A DNA stretch of 64,000 nucleotides from Aliterella atlantica CENA595. Lineage in GTDB: Bacteria > Cyanobacteriota > Cyanobacteriia > Cyanobacteriales > Chroococcidiopsidaceae. Made by a program: the position numbers and the translations under genes. The notes under the pieces are model-generated. The model did no database searches and had not been told where the DNA came from. It was given only the letters and a program-made list of their open reading frames with translations. Shown piece after piece: positions 1-8,388 of this stretch (position 1 is its first letter; each line of letters starts with the position of its first letter). The stretch covers positions 16,359-80,358 of the forward strand of contig NZ_JYON01000023.1 in assembly GCF_000952155.1 (NCBI RefSeq), read 5' to 3'.

Positions 1-560
1 AACCGAACTGGCTAGCACGTCCAGCAACTATAGTTGCACCTTTACTTTTAGGCTGCGTGCTAGTGCGTCAACTTCCAGATGGGCGAGTTATTCGGGGGTT
101 AATTGTAGAGACTGAAGCTTATGCTGTCGGCGATCCTGCTTTCCATGCTTATAAAAGACGCAGCGATCGCAATTCGGTTGTCTTTGGTCCTGCAGGCAGG
201 AGTTATGTCTATTTAATTTATGGCATTTACCACTGTTTCAATGTTGTCACCGATGTTGATGGCGTTCCTAGTGCGGTGTTAATTCGAGCTTTGCAGTTGG
301 AGTCTGTACCTGATGGCGAGAACTTGCATCGCTTCGCTGCAGGTCCAGGGAAGTTGTGCTTGGCGCTACAAATTGACCGCAGCTTGAACGGCTCTCTTTT
401 ACAACCAGGGGAAGCTTTATGGCTTGAGCATCGCAGCAGCGAACAACAGTTGGCTGGTAGCGATTCTATTGTCCAAACTACTCGCATTGGCATTTCCAAA
501 GGTGTCGATTTACCTTGGCGTTGGTACATCAAAAATTGTGCTGCTGTTTCTCGATTTTAG
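1..560 (+). CDS. DNA-3-methyladenine glycosylase, MPG/AAG family (5' end outside window)
   Basis: This is a base-excision repair glycosylase of the AAG/MPG family, which removes alkylated purines. The reading frame stays open from base 3 to the first in-frame GTG at 57, and those residues (ending LLLGCVLVRQL) match the family's N-terminal region. The true start therefore lies left of the window and GTG 57 is internal. Family motifs are the IVETEAY segment holding the catalytic Glu, YVYLIYGIYHCFNVV, the AVLIRAL strand and GPGKLCLALQID. The TAG stop is at 558-560. The gene is followed at once by the promoter of the ArsR-type gene. Confidence 0.9.
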   Translation, partial: PNWLARPATIVAPLLLGCVLVRQLPDGRVIRGLIVETEAYAVGDPAFHAYKRRSDRNSVVFGPAGRSYVYLIYGIYHCFNVVTDVDGVPSAVLIRALQLESVPDGENLHRFAAGPGKLCLALQIDRSLNGSLLQPGEALWLEHRSSEQQLAGSDSIVQTTRIGISKGVDLPWRWYIKNCAAVSRF

Positions 561-564
561 GGTG

Positions 565-617
565 TTGACATTTAAGTAATTGCTTATATATTAATTTTTA
601 GTTAAGTAATTACTTAA
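565..617 (+). promoter_or_regulatory. Promoter with two palindromic operators for the ArsR/SRPBCC gene
   Basis: A TTGACA -35 (565-570) and a TATATT -10 (587-592) are separated by 16 bp. A perfect 16-bp palindrome TTAAGTAATTACTTAA lies at 602-617, directly against the ATG at 618. A second copy, TTAAGTAATTGCTTAT (two mismatches), lies at 572-587 inside the promoter spacer. The copies are 30 bp apart, about three helical turns. The expected transcription start falls near the downstream palindrome, so the leader is very short. ArsR-family repressors normally bind such palindromes in their own promoters; negative autoregulation is inferred. Confidence 0.7.
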
Positions 618-1343
618 ATGACATCTGGAGATGTATTTCAGGCGATCGCCGATCCAACTCGGCGCACTTTACTAGACCTATTGCGGGAGGGCGAACAGCC
701 CGTCAAGCAGCTTGCCGAACCATTTAATATGTCAATGCCAGCAATTTCGCAGCATTTACAAATACTGTGCGAGGCTGGTTTAGTTGTGCAAAGACGGGCG
801 GGAAGGCAAAGGCTTTACAGGTTGAATGTAGAGCCTTTGCAAGCTGTATTTAGCTGGCTTTTGTCTTACAAGCAGCTTGGATTAGAAGCGCAGCAGGCTT
901 TGGGTGAGGAAGAATTTATGCTCAGAAAAGTAAAGAAAACAGTTCTTTTCCCTTACCCAGTGCAGCAAGTTTGGCAGGTAATTACAGATAGGCGATCGCT
1001 ATCTACTTGGCTGTTGGATAATAACTTTGAGCCTAGGTTGGGACATAAATTTTGGTTGGAGAAGTATTCTGTACCTGGCTTTGAAGAATTTATTTACTGC
1101 GAGGTAATAGAACTGGATGCTTTAGAACGTCTTACTTATACTTGGCAAGATAGTTTGATGCAGTCGCCGACGATTGTTAGGTGGTTGCTAACGAGCCTAA
1201 AAGAAGGTACGCAACTTTGTTTGGAACACAGTTTGACTAAGCCTGCAAGCAGCTATACTATGCTCAATTCACTTTTTAATGGTGGATGGGATTACAAATT
1301 ACGCTATAAACTGCCACAAGTTTTAGTTGATACTTTCAATTAA
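618..1343 (+). CDS. ArsR-family winged-helix regulator fused to an SRPBCC (AHSA1-like) domain
   Basis: The 241-residue protein joins two domains. Residues about 1-90 are an ArsR winged helix (DPTRRTLLDLL, the recognition-helix region SMPAISQHLQIL, and a wing AGRQRLYRL). Residues about 100-240 are an SRPBCC/AHSA1 ligand-pocket domain (FPYPVQQVWQVITDRRSLSTWL). No metal-binding Cys cluster typical of arsenic or zinc sensors is seen, so the ligand is more likely a small organic molecule held by the C-terminal pocket. ATG 618 directly abuts the operator palindrome. The natural target beyond its own promoter is unknown. Confidence 0.85.
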   Translation: MTSGDVFQAIADPTRRTLLDLLREGEQPVKQLAEPFNMSMPAISQHLQILCEAGLVVQRRAGRQRLYRLNVEPLQAVFSWLLSYKQLGLEAQQALGEEEFMLRKVKKTVLFPYPVQQVWQVITDRRSLSTWLLDNNFEPRLGHKFWLEKYSVPGFEEFIYCEVIELDALERLTYTWQDSLMQSPTIVRWLLTSLKEGTQLCLEHSLTKPASSYTMLNSLFNGGWDYKLRYKLPQVLVDTFN

Positions 1344-1465
1344 TACGGCAGTCCTATTAAAATTAACCGCCAAGATAAGAGCAAGTAGAGAGTTTCGGAG
1401 CAAATAGCCTGTTCTCGTGAAGCTTTTATTTGATATCTACACTGAGAAGACGAGAAAAAGTTTAT

Positions 1466-2776
1466 ATGGAAAATACAGAACCGGATTCACTAAAGCGCGT
1501 GTTTGGATTGCCGACTTTGGTTATTTATGGCGTGGGCGATATTCTCGGTGCGGGGATTTATGCGGTAATTGGCAAAATTGCTGGACTATCAGGGACTTTG
1601 GTATGGGCTTCGTTTATAGCTGCTATGGTTGTGGCGGCGCTGACAGCTTTGAGTTATGCAGAACTTGGCAGCCGTTTTCCTCAAAGTGGAGGAGTTGCTT
1701 ATTTTGTTCACAAAGCGTTCCGCAATGATTGGCTGTCAATTTTGGTCGGCTGGATCATGTTTTGTACTTGCTTAGTTTCGATGGCAACGATTTCTAAGGC
1801 ATTTGCAGGCTATTTTAATGCTTTTGCTCCTTTTGTTCCTGCTTGGTTAGTTATCATAGGACTTTTTGCTGCTCTTGCCTTTGTTAATTTTAGAGGGATG
1901 AAAGAGTCTTCTGCTTTGAATATTTTTTGCACTGCACTTGAAGTTTCAGGGTTGCTGCTTGTTATTTTGCTTTCAAGCTTGTTTGTATTTGGGGGTGGTG
2001 GAGGGACTGCTAATAGTATCCCTGATGCACCTACTGTTGGTTGGACGGCTGTTTTGCAAGGTGCGGCACTTGCTTTCTATGCCTTTATTGGCTTTGAGGA
2101 TATTGTCAATGTTGCTGAGGAAGTAAAAAACCCTGAGCGTAATGTTCCTAGAGCCATTTTGCTGTCTTTGAGCATTGCTGGTGTCATTTATATTCTGATT
2201 TCTTGGTTGGCGACTCAGGTATTAACTCCAGCACAGCTTGCTGATTCAGGCGCTCCCCTGCTAGATGTGGTACGGCGAACGCAGCCTAATTTTCCGCAAA
2301 TCATTTTCTCATTTATTGCTTTATTTGCAGTTCTCAATACAGCACTACTAAATTTTGTCACCGCATCGCGCCTGTTGTATGGAATGTCGCGGGAAGGGCT
2401 ACTACCAGCGTGGATTGGAAAATTACACCCTAGGCGTGCTACTCCTTATCGAACGCTGCTGGTAATTTTGCCAATTGCGATTTTTCTATCACTTTCAGGA
2501 ACGCTGCAATTTCTAGCGGGAACGACTGCAACGTTACTTTTGGGGATGTTCTTTCTAGTTAATCTTTCGCTTTTGGTTACTAAACGCCGAGAACCGCGAA
2601 ATAACGGCTTTCAAGTTCCTGTTGTAGTTCCAGCTTTGGCGTTGCTTTGCAATTTGGCTCTCGTTCGGTATGCTCCTCGTGACAGTCACATTCTGGCGCT
2701 GGTATTTACGGGAGTAGGAATGGTACTAATTTTGCTCCGTCACTCCTTAACTAAAAGAAGTTTGCCTAGCACTTAA
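1466..2776 (+). CDS. APC-superfamily amino-acid permease
   Basis: This inner-membrane transporter of 436 residues belongs to the amino acid/polyamine/organocation superfamily. The first transmembrane region carries the family motif GVGDILGAGIYAVIGK. About eleven to twelve hydrophobic segments follow, with a conserved FIGFEDIVNVAEEVKNP region. ATG 1466 is preferred because the conserved N-terminus (DSLKRVFGLPTLV) begins just after it; an in-frame ATG at 1430 would add 12 non-conserved residues. The substrate cannot be told from sequence. The stop is only 6 bp before the recombinase gene, so the two may be co-transcribed. Confidence 0.85.
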   Translation: MENTEPDSLKRVFGLPTLVIYGVGDILGAGIYAVIGKIAGLSGTLVWASFIAAMVVAALTALSYAELGSRFPQSGGVAYFVHKAFRNDWLSILVGWIMFCTCLVSMATISKAFAGYFNAFAPFVPAWLVIIGLFAALAFVNFRGMKESSALNIFCTALEVSGLLLVILLSSLFVFGGGGGTANSIPDAPTVGWTAVLQGAALAFYAFIGFEDIVNVAEEVKNPERNVPRAILLSLSIAGVIYILISWLATQVLTPAQLADSGAPLLDVVRRTQPNFPQIIFSFIALFAVLNTALLNFVTASRLLYGMSREGLLPAWIGKLHPRRATPYRTLLVILPIAIFLSLSGTLQFLAGTTATLLLGMFFLVNLSLLVTKRREPRNNGFQVPVVVPALALLCNLALVRYAPRDSHILALVFTGVGMVLILLRHSLTKRSLPST

Positions 2777-2782
2777 TTAACA

Positions 2783-4177
2783 ATGCCGCCTAAAGATTCT
2801 AGTTACGATCCTAGGAAAGCAGAGTGGAATGGATGTGCGATCGCCCAGTTCGATCCTGCGAACTACAAGCAGTGGAAACCTAAAGATAAAAGCGATCGCG
2901 CAATTAGAGAAAGAGAGTATCTAAGAATTAAGTATGCTGTCAACCAGGTAAACAAGCAGCTAGACCTTGCTAAAGTCAAAGTTAAGCTGAAACTAACTAA
3001 TCATCAATCAATTGGCTTACAAGGAACATTTCCCTGCAAACCAGGCGATGTTGGTAAAAATGGCAGTCCGAATAAACAGTATCTAATTTCTCTAGGCATA
3101 GCTGCTAATGATGCAGGCATAAAGACTGCTGAATTTAGGGCAAGGGAATTAGACTTGCTATTGATGACAAAGCAGTTTCAATGGCAAAACGAATTATTAG
3201 GCAAGCAGGCGCAAAAACTAGCCTTGCCAGATGAAAAGCTAACTTTGCCTATTTATAAGTTAATCGAGCTATATAAGCAACAGTTTTGGCGGACGCACGC
3301 GGAAAACCGTCAAGGGTTAAGAACTTGGGATAGCCATTATTTAAGACATCTCAAGAAATTACCGCAAAATGAGCCTATATCTGAAAATGCGCTAATTCAA
3401 GCTTTTGACAAGACTTTGCCCAATACTAGCGCCAGATTTTACTTAGCTTGGCAACTAAGAAAGTTCTGTGAATTTTGTGGCTTTGATGGCAGTGGTGCGA
3501 TCGCCTCTTATACTACCAGAAAGCCCAAACCAAGTTTTCGCCAAATTCCTGCTGATGCTGAGATTACTGCTGGATTTGCCAAAATAGGCAGACCTTTATC
3601 CCCATTTGCCAGTAAGGAAAACTTAGTTCAACCTCAGCAATGGCAATGGTTATATGGAATGCTAGCAACTTACGGACTAAGACCGCACGAACTATTTGCT
3701 GTGGACTTAGACGCTTGGACTGCACCTGCAAATACATTACATTTAGTCACATTAAATCCAAGTCTTACCCAAGGGACTAAGACTGGGGAACGCAGTTGTG
3801 GCATACCGCCTTTACATCCGCAATGGGTTGATTTGTTTAATTTAAAGCAGCCTAAAATACCTACATCCAGCGGCACTTTAGCAAATCAAACTGCCAGAAT
3901 TCATATTAAATTTAGGACTGCAAATATAGGTTTTCCGCCTTATAGCTTGCGCCATGCTTATGCAATTAGAGGACATTTGTTAAGAATACCAATTAAAACA
4001 ATGGCTGATTACATGGGTCATTCCGTTCAAGAACATACTAAAACTTATCAAAGGTGGATGGATAAAGATGTAAACTTAGAAATTTACCAGCAAGTTGTAA
4101 TGAAGAAACAAGAGACAGAAGCCGCAGCTTTGAAAGCTGAAGTAGAATTATTACGGGGAATGTTGGGCAGACCTTAA
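2783..4177 (+). CDS. Tyrosine recombinase / site-specific integrase
   Basis: The 464-residue protein has the catalytic fold of tyrosine recombinases in its C-terminal third. The first Arg is R300 in YGLRPHE. Box II is YSLRH at 387-391, with Tyr in place of the usual first His. A GH motif ends at H413, and the nucleophile is probably Y422 in TYQRW. Residues about 160-250 look like the SAM-like core-binding domain. No att direct repeats, tRNA target or cargo genes are visible next to it. It may be a domesticated chromosomal integrase rather than a live element. A short coiled stretch closes the protein. Confidence 0.85.
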   Translation: MPPKDSSYDPRKAEWNGCAIAQFDPANYKQWKPKDKSDRAIREREYLRIKYAVNQVNKQLDLAKVKVKLKLTNHQSIGLQGTFPCKPGDVGKNGSPNKQYLISLGIAANDAGIKTAEFRARELDLLLMTKQFQWQNELLGKQAQKLALPDEKLTLPIYKLIELYKQQFWRTHAENRQGLRTWDSHYLRHLKKLPQNEPISENALIQAFDKTLPNTSARFYLAWQLRKFCEFCGFDGSGAIASYTTRKPKPSFRQIPADAEITAGFAKIGRPLSPFASKENLVQPQQWQWLYGMLATYGLRPHELFAVDLDAWTAPANTLHLVTLNPSLTQGTKTGERSCGIPPLHPQWVDLFNLKQPKIPTSSGTLANQTARIHIKFRTANIGFPPYSLRHAYAIRGHLLRIPIKTMADYMGHSVQEHTKTYQRWMDKDVNLEIYQQVVMKKQETEAAALKAEVELLRGMLGRP

Positions 4178-4276
4178 TAATACTTATGTACTACTAGAAA
4201 AGATGGCGAAAGTAAGAAAAAAATAAGAAATAAAAAGATTTATAAAGCTAGAGTTTATATATTGCAAGGGTTGTAA

Positions 4277-5083
4277 GTGGTAAAGCCGCGCAGGGTATTT
4301 GGGCAGCATTGGCTCAAAAATGACAAAGTATTGCAGCAAATAGTTAAAGCCGCAGAAATAACAAAAAGCGATCGCATTCTGGAAATCGGTTCTGGTACGG
4401 GCATCCTCACTCGCCAATTAATACCCCTTGCCCAATCTGTCGTATCTGTAGAAATTGACAGAGATTTATGCGAGTTGTTAGCAAAACAATTAGGAAAAAA
4501 AGAAAACTTTTTACTCTTACAAGGCGACTTTCTTAGCCTAGATGTAAACTCATATTTAACTAATTCCATCTATCAAAATCCCAATAAAGTTGTTGCTAAT
4601 ATCCCATACAACATTACAGGACCAATATTAGAAAAACTCTTAGGTACAATTTCCCAGCCAGCAACTCAACCATTTAAATCTATAGTGTTACTCCTGCAAA
4701 AAGAAGTAGCAGAACGCTTATACGCCAAACCAGGAAATAGAGCCTTTGGCGCATTATCAGTAAAAGTTCAGTATCTAGCAAAGTGCGAACTTATCTGCCC
4801 AGTACCCGCTCAATGCTTCTACCCACCACCAAAAGTAGATTCAGCCGTAGTTAGGCTTTATCCTCAGCAGATAAACCCGCAAGCAACAAATCCGCAACGT
4901 TTAGAAACATTGGTCAAACTAGGATTTGCTACCAAGCGGAAAATGTTGAGAAATAATTTAAAAGCAGTAGTAGAACGCGATCGCCTGACTCAATTGCTGG
5001 AACAATTAAACATAAATCCCCAAGCCCGCGCCGAAGACTTAAGCGTTGCCCAATGGGTAACTCTCGCTAACTCTGAGTTTTAA
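4277..5083 (+). CDS. rsmA: 16S rRNA dimethyladenosine transferase RsmA (KsgA)
   Basis: RsmA dimethylates two adjacent adenines in helix 45 of 16S rRNA, using SAM, during small-subunit maturation. The 268-residue product has the FGQHWL N-terminal motif, SAM motif I (ILEIGSGTGILT) and catalytic motif IV (NIPYNI). GTG 4277 is taken as start because it is preceded by AAGGG at 4266-4270 and places the family N-terminus correctly. The stop is 1 bp before ispE, indicating translational coupling, an arrangement common in cyanobacteria. Confidence 0.95.
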   Translation: MVKPRRVFGQHWLKNDKVLQQIVKAAEITKSDRILEIGSGTGILTRQLIPLAQSVVSVEIDRDLCELLAKQLGKKENFLLLQGDFLSLDVNSYLTNSIYQNPNKVVANIPYNITGPILEKLLGTISQPATQPFKSIVLLLQKEVAERLYAKPGNRAFGALSVKVQYLAKCELICPVPAQCFYPPPKVDSAVVRLYPQQINPQATNPQRLETLVKLGFATKRKMLRNNLKAVVERDRLTQLLEQLNINPQARAEDLSVAQWVTLANSEF

Positions 5084-5084
5084 T

Positions 5085-6041
5085 ATGCGCTCTTATACCC
5101 TGACATCACCAGCAAAAATCAACCTCTATTTGGAAATACTCGGCGATCGCCCCGACGGCTATCACGAGCTAGCAATGATCCTGCAAACCGTCGAATTAGC
5201 AGATAAAATTGACTTGCGCTCCCTTAGCACTGAAGATATTCGCGTCCGCACATCCAATCCCCAACTACCTACAGATAACAAAAATCTTGCCTATCAAGCA
5301 GCCGCACTTATGGCAGCAGAATTTCCTGAAGCTTTTGCTCAATATGGGGGTGTAGAAATAAATATCGACAAACACATCCCCATCGCTGCAGGTTTAGCAG
5401 GTGGTTCTAGCAATGCTGCCGCCGTATTAGTTGGGTTAGACTTGATGTGGAAAATAGGACTAACTCAATCAGAATTAGAGACATTAGCATCTCAATTGGG
5501 TTCTGACGTACCTTTTTGTATTGCTGGCGGAACAGCGATCGCCACAGGTAGAGGCGATGACTTATCTCCCTTACCCAGCCCTGAAGACATATACGTAGTA
5601 TTAGGCAAATATCGCCATATAGAAGTATCTACAGCTTGGGCTTATCAAACTTATCGCTCCCAATTTGGTAGTTCCTACGTAGTTAACAAGCAAGACCTAG
5701 ATTCTCGCGCTGCTGCCGTCCATTCTAGCTCAATGGTAAGTGCGATCGTCCATGAAGATAAAGAGCAAATTGGTCAAAAACTTCACAACGACTTAGAAAA
5801 AGTAGTTTTACCCAATTACCCCCAAGTCGCACAGCTACGACAAGCATTTCAACAAGCAGGGTGTCTGGGAACCATGATGTCAGGTTCCGGTTCTACCGTA
5901 TTTGCCTTGTGCGAATCTCAGTCCCAAGCAAAGCAAGTACAGCAGCAAATTAGAACGAGCCTCACAGAACCAAACTTAGACCTTTGGCTTACCCGCTTGT
6001 GTAGCACTGGTATTCAAGTTTTATCTAGCACCAGAGATTAA
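5085..6041 (+). CDS. ispE: 4-diphosphocytidyl-2-C-methyl-D-erythritol kinase IspE
   Basis: IspE is the ATP-dependent GHMP kinase of the MEP (non-mevalonate) isoprenoid pathway, which feeds carotenoids, the phytyl tail and quinones. The 318 residues show the N-terminal SPAKINLYLEI substrate motif, the ATP-binding GLAGGSSNAAA loop and the C-terminal MSGSGSTVFAL motif. The length is normal. The ATG follows the rsmA stop by 1 bp, and a DUF3082 gene follows 19 bp downstream, giving a three-gene operon. Confidence 0.95.
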   Translation: MRSYTLTSPAKINLYLEILGDRPDGYHELAMILQTVELADKIDLRSLSTEDIRVRTSNPQLPTDNKNLAYQAAALMAAEFPEAFAQYGGVEINIDKHIPIAAGLAGGSSNAAAVLVGLDLMWKIGLTQSELETLASQLGSDVPFCIAGGTAIATGRGDDLSPLPSPEDIYVVLGKYRHIEVSTAWAYQTYRSQFGSSYVVNKQDLDSRAAAVHSSSMVSAIVHEDKEQIGQKLHNDLEKVVLPNYPQVAQLRQAFQQAGCLGTMMSGSGSTVFALCESQSQAKQVQQQIRTSLTEPNLDLWLTRLCSTGIQVLSSTRD

Positions 6042-6060
6042 CTCACTAGCAAAACAAACC

Positions 6061-6387
6061 ATGAATAATCCCACTCCCACCGAGAATAAATCGCCCGAAG
6101 TAGAATCAGCCCTTCCTACCCCCTTACGATGCCTGACAGGTTCGCTAATGGCTGGAGGATTGACATTTGCACTTTACAACCTTACTTCCTCCATCTCACA
6201 AAACTTCGCCGACAGACCCCTACATTCAAATAATCCTACCGTCCTCAACATCAGCGTCGCCGTTCGCACCTTAGTTGTTGGTATGAGTACCCTAGCAATG
6301 GTTGTATTTGGCATAGTAGCGATCGCTCTAATTGCCCTCACCATCCAATCATCCATCCAACAACTTACTAAACGCTCCTCTACCTAG
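6061..6387 (+). CDS. DUF3082 family small membrane protein
   Basis: This 108-residue protein has a polar N-terminus and two hydrophobic segments (about residues 25-45 and 70-100), the second rich in V, A and I. It matches the cyanobacterial DUF3082 family, usually found just downstream of ispE as here. Function is unknown. The conserved linkage suggests an envelope or thylakoid role tied to isoprenoid metabolism, but that is inference. Confidence 0.75.
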   Translation: MNNPTPTENKSPEVESALPTPLRCLTGSLMAGGLTFALYNLTSSISQNFADRPLHSNNPTVLNISVAVRTLVVGMSTLAMVVFGIVAIALIALTIQSSIQQLTKRSST

Positions 6388-6830
6388 ATTCACTAGACGT
6401 AGCACTGCTACGTCTCTACTCCCCCTGCCCCATCTCTTCGCAATTCTTATCTTTCCCCCCACTTTTCCCCAGCAACTTCCCCAGGTTTTCCCCAAATTTA
6501 GGCACGTTTTCCACAGCCTTTAACGATAGCTAACGGTTTATCGCCCTAGTTGTGGATTGTCTGGCGATCGCTTAACTGCTAAAATAATACGCTGTTTATA
6601 TAAAGATATGTAACAAAAAACATAGTAAAAGCTTGATTATCTCGTAAATATTTTTTTTAGATAAAGGCGATCGCAACATTTCGCAGCATTGACAAACCCA
6701 CCCCCTCTTGCCGGACAATAAGGCGACTTACCTCTAAAGTTAAAAGCAACTTCTAATTGAGAAAAGTCTAAGTTGTTTCTGGCTGCGAGTAAGATTTGTG
6801 TCTTTATTTGCCCTAGAGGCGAGGTGCATA
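6388..6830. other. Intergenic region with a palindromic repeat; no gene found
   Basis: This 443-bp gap contains the dispersed palindrome at 6395-6415, a pyrimidine-rich C/T stretch (about 6418-6500) and an AT-rich segment (about 6580-6660). TTTTCCACA near 6500 and GTGGATT near 6551 resemble DnaA boxes but are isolated. No open frame with recognisable protein features is present on either strand. Confidence 0.6.
6395..6415. repeat. Dispersed palindrome, GACGTAGCA-type, copy 1
   Basis: A perfect inverted repeat with 10-bp arms, AGACGTAGCA and TGCTACGTCT, around a single C. It recurs at 40114-40134 and 42516-42544, always between genes, and each copy is followed by CTAC. It lies just after the DUF3082 stop but has no T-tract. 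Confidence 0.85.
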
Positions 6831-7034
6831 ATGAACGCCACCGTAAGTATTTTGACTGAAATTCCCGAAGAACTACATCAAGCACTCAAAGGTTATTTAG
6901 AAACTCATCCCGAATGGGATCAAGATCGAGTGTTTACAGCCGCTTTATCGCTATTTTTGCTGCAAAATAGCGATAACGGCGATCGCCGCGCCGCTAGAGT
7001 TTATTTAGAAACCTTATTCCACCCTTGTGCGTAA
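6831..7034 (+). CDS. DUF2811 family small protein
   Basis: This 67-residue soluble protein has the hallmark pattern of the cyanobacterial DUF2811 family: VSILTEIPEELHQAL near the N-terminus and ETHPEWDQDRVFTAALSLFLL in the middle. ATG 6831 is preferred because AGGTG sits just upstream and the conserved block starts immediately. The in-frame GTG at 6798 would add residues that do not fit the family. Function is unknown. Confidence 0.75.
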   Translation: MNATVSILTEIPEELHQALKGYLETHPEWDQDRVFTAALSLFLLQNSDNGDRRAARVYLETLFHPCA

Positions 7035-7043
7035 ACAAACATT

Positions 7044-7069
7044 TAGGGGCGTAAGACTTTGCGCCCCTA
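7044..7069. repeat. REP-like hairpin of the TAGGGGCG family
   Basis: TAGGGGCG and CGCCCCTA form an 8-bp stem with a 10-base loop. It sits 9 bp after the DUF2811 stop. There is no T-tract, so it resembles the GTAGGG...CCCTAC repeats found elsewhere in the window more than an intrinsic terminator. Confidence 0.6.
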
Positions 7070-7181
7070 GGTGGTTCTCATTAGACTTCTTACAAAAATA
7101 GGCAACGCTCGTAAATTAGCAATCCTATCTTTTTCTTCCTTGTCTCCCTTGTCTATTAAATTATGGACTTATGCAAAAGGT

Positions 7182-7883
7182 CTACTGAGGAGGCGCTTCA
7201 AACTTATAACCTACGCCCCGTACCGTCTGAATCAACACTGGTTGAGTAGCATCAATTTCAATCTTCTTGCGGATTTGCCCGATGTGGACATCAACAACCC
7301 GCTGATCTCCTACATACTCGTAATCCCACACTTCTTGAATTAGTTCTGCTCGTCTCCATACTCTACCTGGATGACTAGCTAAAAAACGTAACAAATCAAA
7401 TTCAAGCGCAGTTAAAGGAATAAGCTGGTTGTTAAGAGTTACCTCCCGCCTCTCTGGATCGATTACTAACTTCTCAAAGCTCAAACGCTGCTTTTCTGGT
7501 GCAGTCACAATCCTTTGACGCTTGAGAATAGCGCCTACACGCACCTCCAACTCACCCAAACCAAAAGGCTTCGTCAGATAATCATCCGCACCTTGGGAAA
7601 ACCCGCGAATCTTATCTGCTTCATCGCCGCGACTCGTCAGCATTAGGACAAACACCCTCGTACGTTTTTGCATTTCTTCGCAGAGGTTATAGCCAAGCGT
7701 ATCGGGCAAATTGACATCTAGAATTACTAAGTCTGGGTTGAACTGCTCGAATATAGCCAAAGCAGTTTTTCCATCCTCAGCAGACTCAACTTGATAGTTT
7801 TGCTTAGTCAAAAAGCGTTGGATTAAATTCCGAATCGCAGGGTCGTCATCAACGATAAGAATCTTGGCAAGAGCCATAGCCAT
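7182..7883 (-). CDS. OmpR/PhoB-family response regulator
   Basis: A two-component transcription factor of 233 residues. The N-terminal receiver has the acidic pocket VDDD, the phospho-accepting Asp in LVILDVNLPD, the Thr/Ser switch in LMLTSRG and the Lys in YLTKPFGLGEL. The C-terminal winged helix has LTALEFDLLRFLASHPGRVWRR and the terminal IQTVRGVGYKFE. ATG 7883 (MAMALAKILIVDDD) or ATG 7877 is the likely start; an upstream ATG at 7913 would add ten hydrophobic non-family residues. No partner histidine kinase is adjacent. It does not match RpaA or RpaB closely. Confidence 0.9.
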   Translation of the reverse strand: MAMALAKILIVDDDPAIRNLIQRFLTKQNYQVESAEDGKTALAIFEQFNPDLVILDVNLPDTLGYNLCEEMQKRTRVFVLMLTSRGDEADKIRGFSQGADDYLTKPFGLGELEVRVGAILKRQRIVTAPEKQRLSFEKLVIDPERREVTLNNQLIPLTALEFDLLRFLASHPGRVWRRAELIQEVWDYEYVGDQRVVDVHIGQIRKKIEIDATQPVLIQTVRGVGYKFEAPPQ

Positions 7884-8388
7884 TACTTCGTACAATAAAA
7901 ATAGGATTAACAAGTAGATGGGAAAATAAGTAGTAGCATTAAAGTCAAGTTAAGACTACAACGCCCCTACCAATTATTAACCTATAATTTAGGAAAGCCC
8001 AAATATGTTTGATGCCCCTAATACTCGTGTTGTAGCTGACAATTGCCTTTATACCCCAGCAACCGTTAAATAATCGATTGTACATTAAGTTAAAGCTAGT
8101 TTCTTCAGTACACTAAGGATTATTAGTTATAAAATTCACAATTTTCCACTTATTTGGATAACTTTTGTTAAAACTACTACATTTTACCCAATGTCACTTA
8201 ACTGTATTCAGTACTCCGAATCAGTGACGGGAGGATGTCACGGGGATGTAGCCTTATGCTAAAGTGCTTATGTGTTAGTACCAGCTATTAAGTACCTAGA
8301 CGCAGCAGTTGTTAGCAAAACAACTGGAACAAAATCTAAAAATGTTTTTTATTAATTGCTCTGACTGAGGCTGAGGCGATAGAGTTAA
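7884..8388. other. Divergent regulatory region; no gene found
   Basis: About 500 bp separate the minus-strand response regulator from the plus-strand CPP1-like gene, so the region must hold both promoters. It is AT-rich and contains an inverted repeat GTGAC-N8-GTCAC at 8224-8241, a possible protein-binding site whose spacing is too wide for a CRP site. No convincing coding frame or structured RNA was recognised. Confidence 0.45.

Noticed and set aside
1417..1728. Overlapping 103-codon frame at the permease 5' end
   Set aside because: It is out of frame with the clearly conserved permease and Cys/Trp-rich without a family pattern.
6480..6620. DnaA-box-like words near an AT-rich stretch, suggesting an origin
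   Set aside because: Only two imperfect boxes, no dnaA or dnaN nearby and no cluster; likely chance in a pyrimidine-rich gap.
8224..8241. CRP-like inverted repeat GTGAC-N8-GTCAC
   Set aside because: The half-site spacing is too wide for the CRP consensus; kept only as an unassigned inverted repeat.
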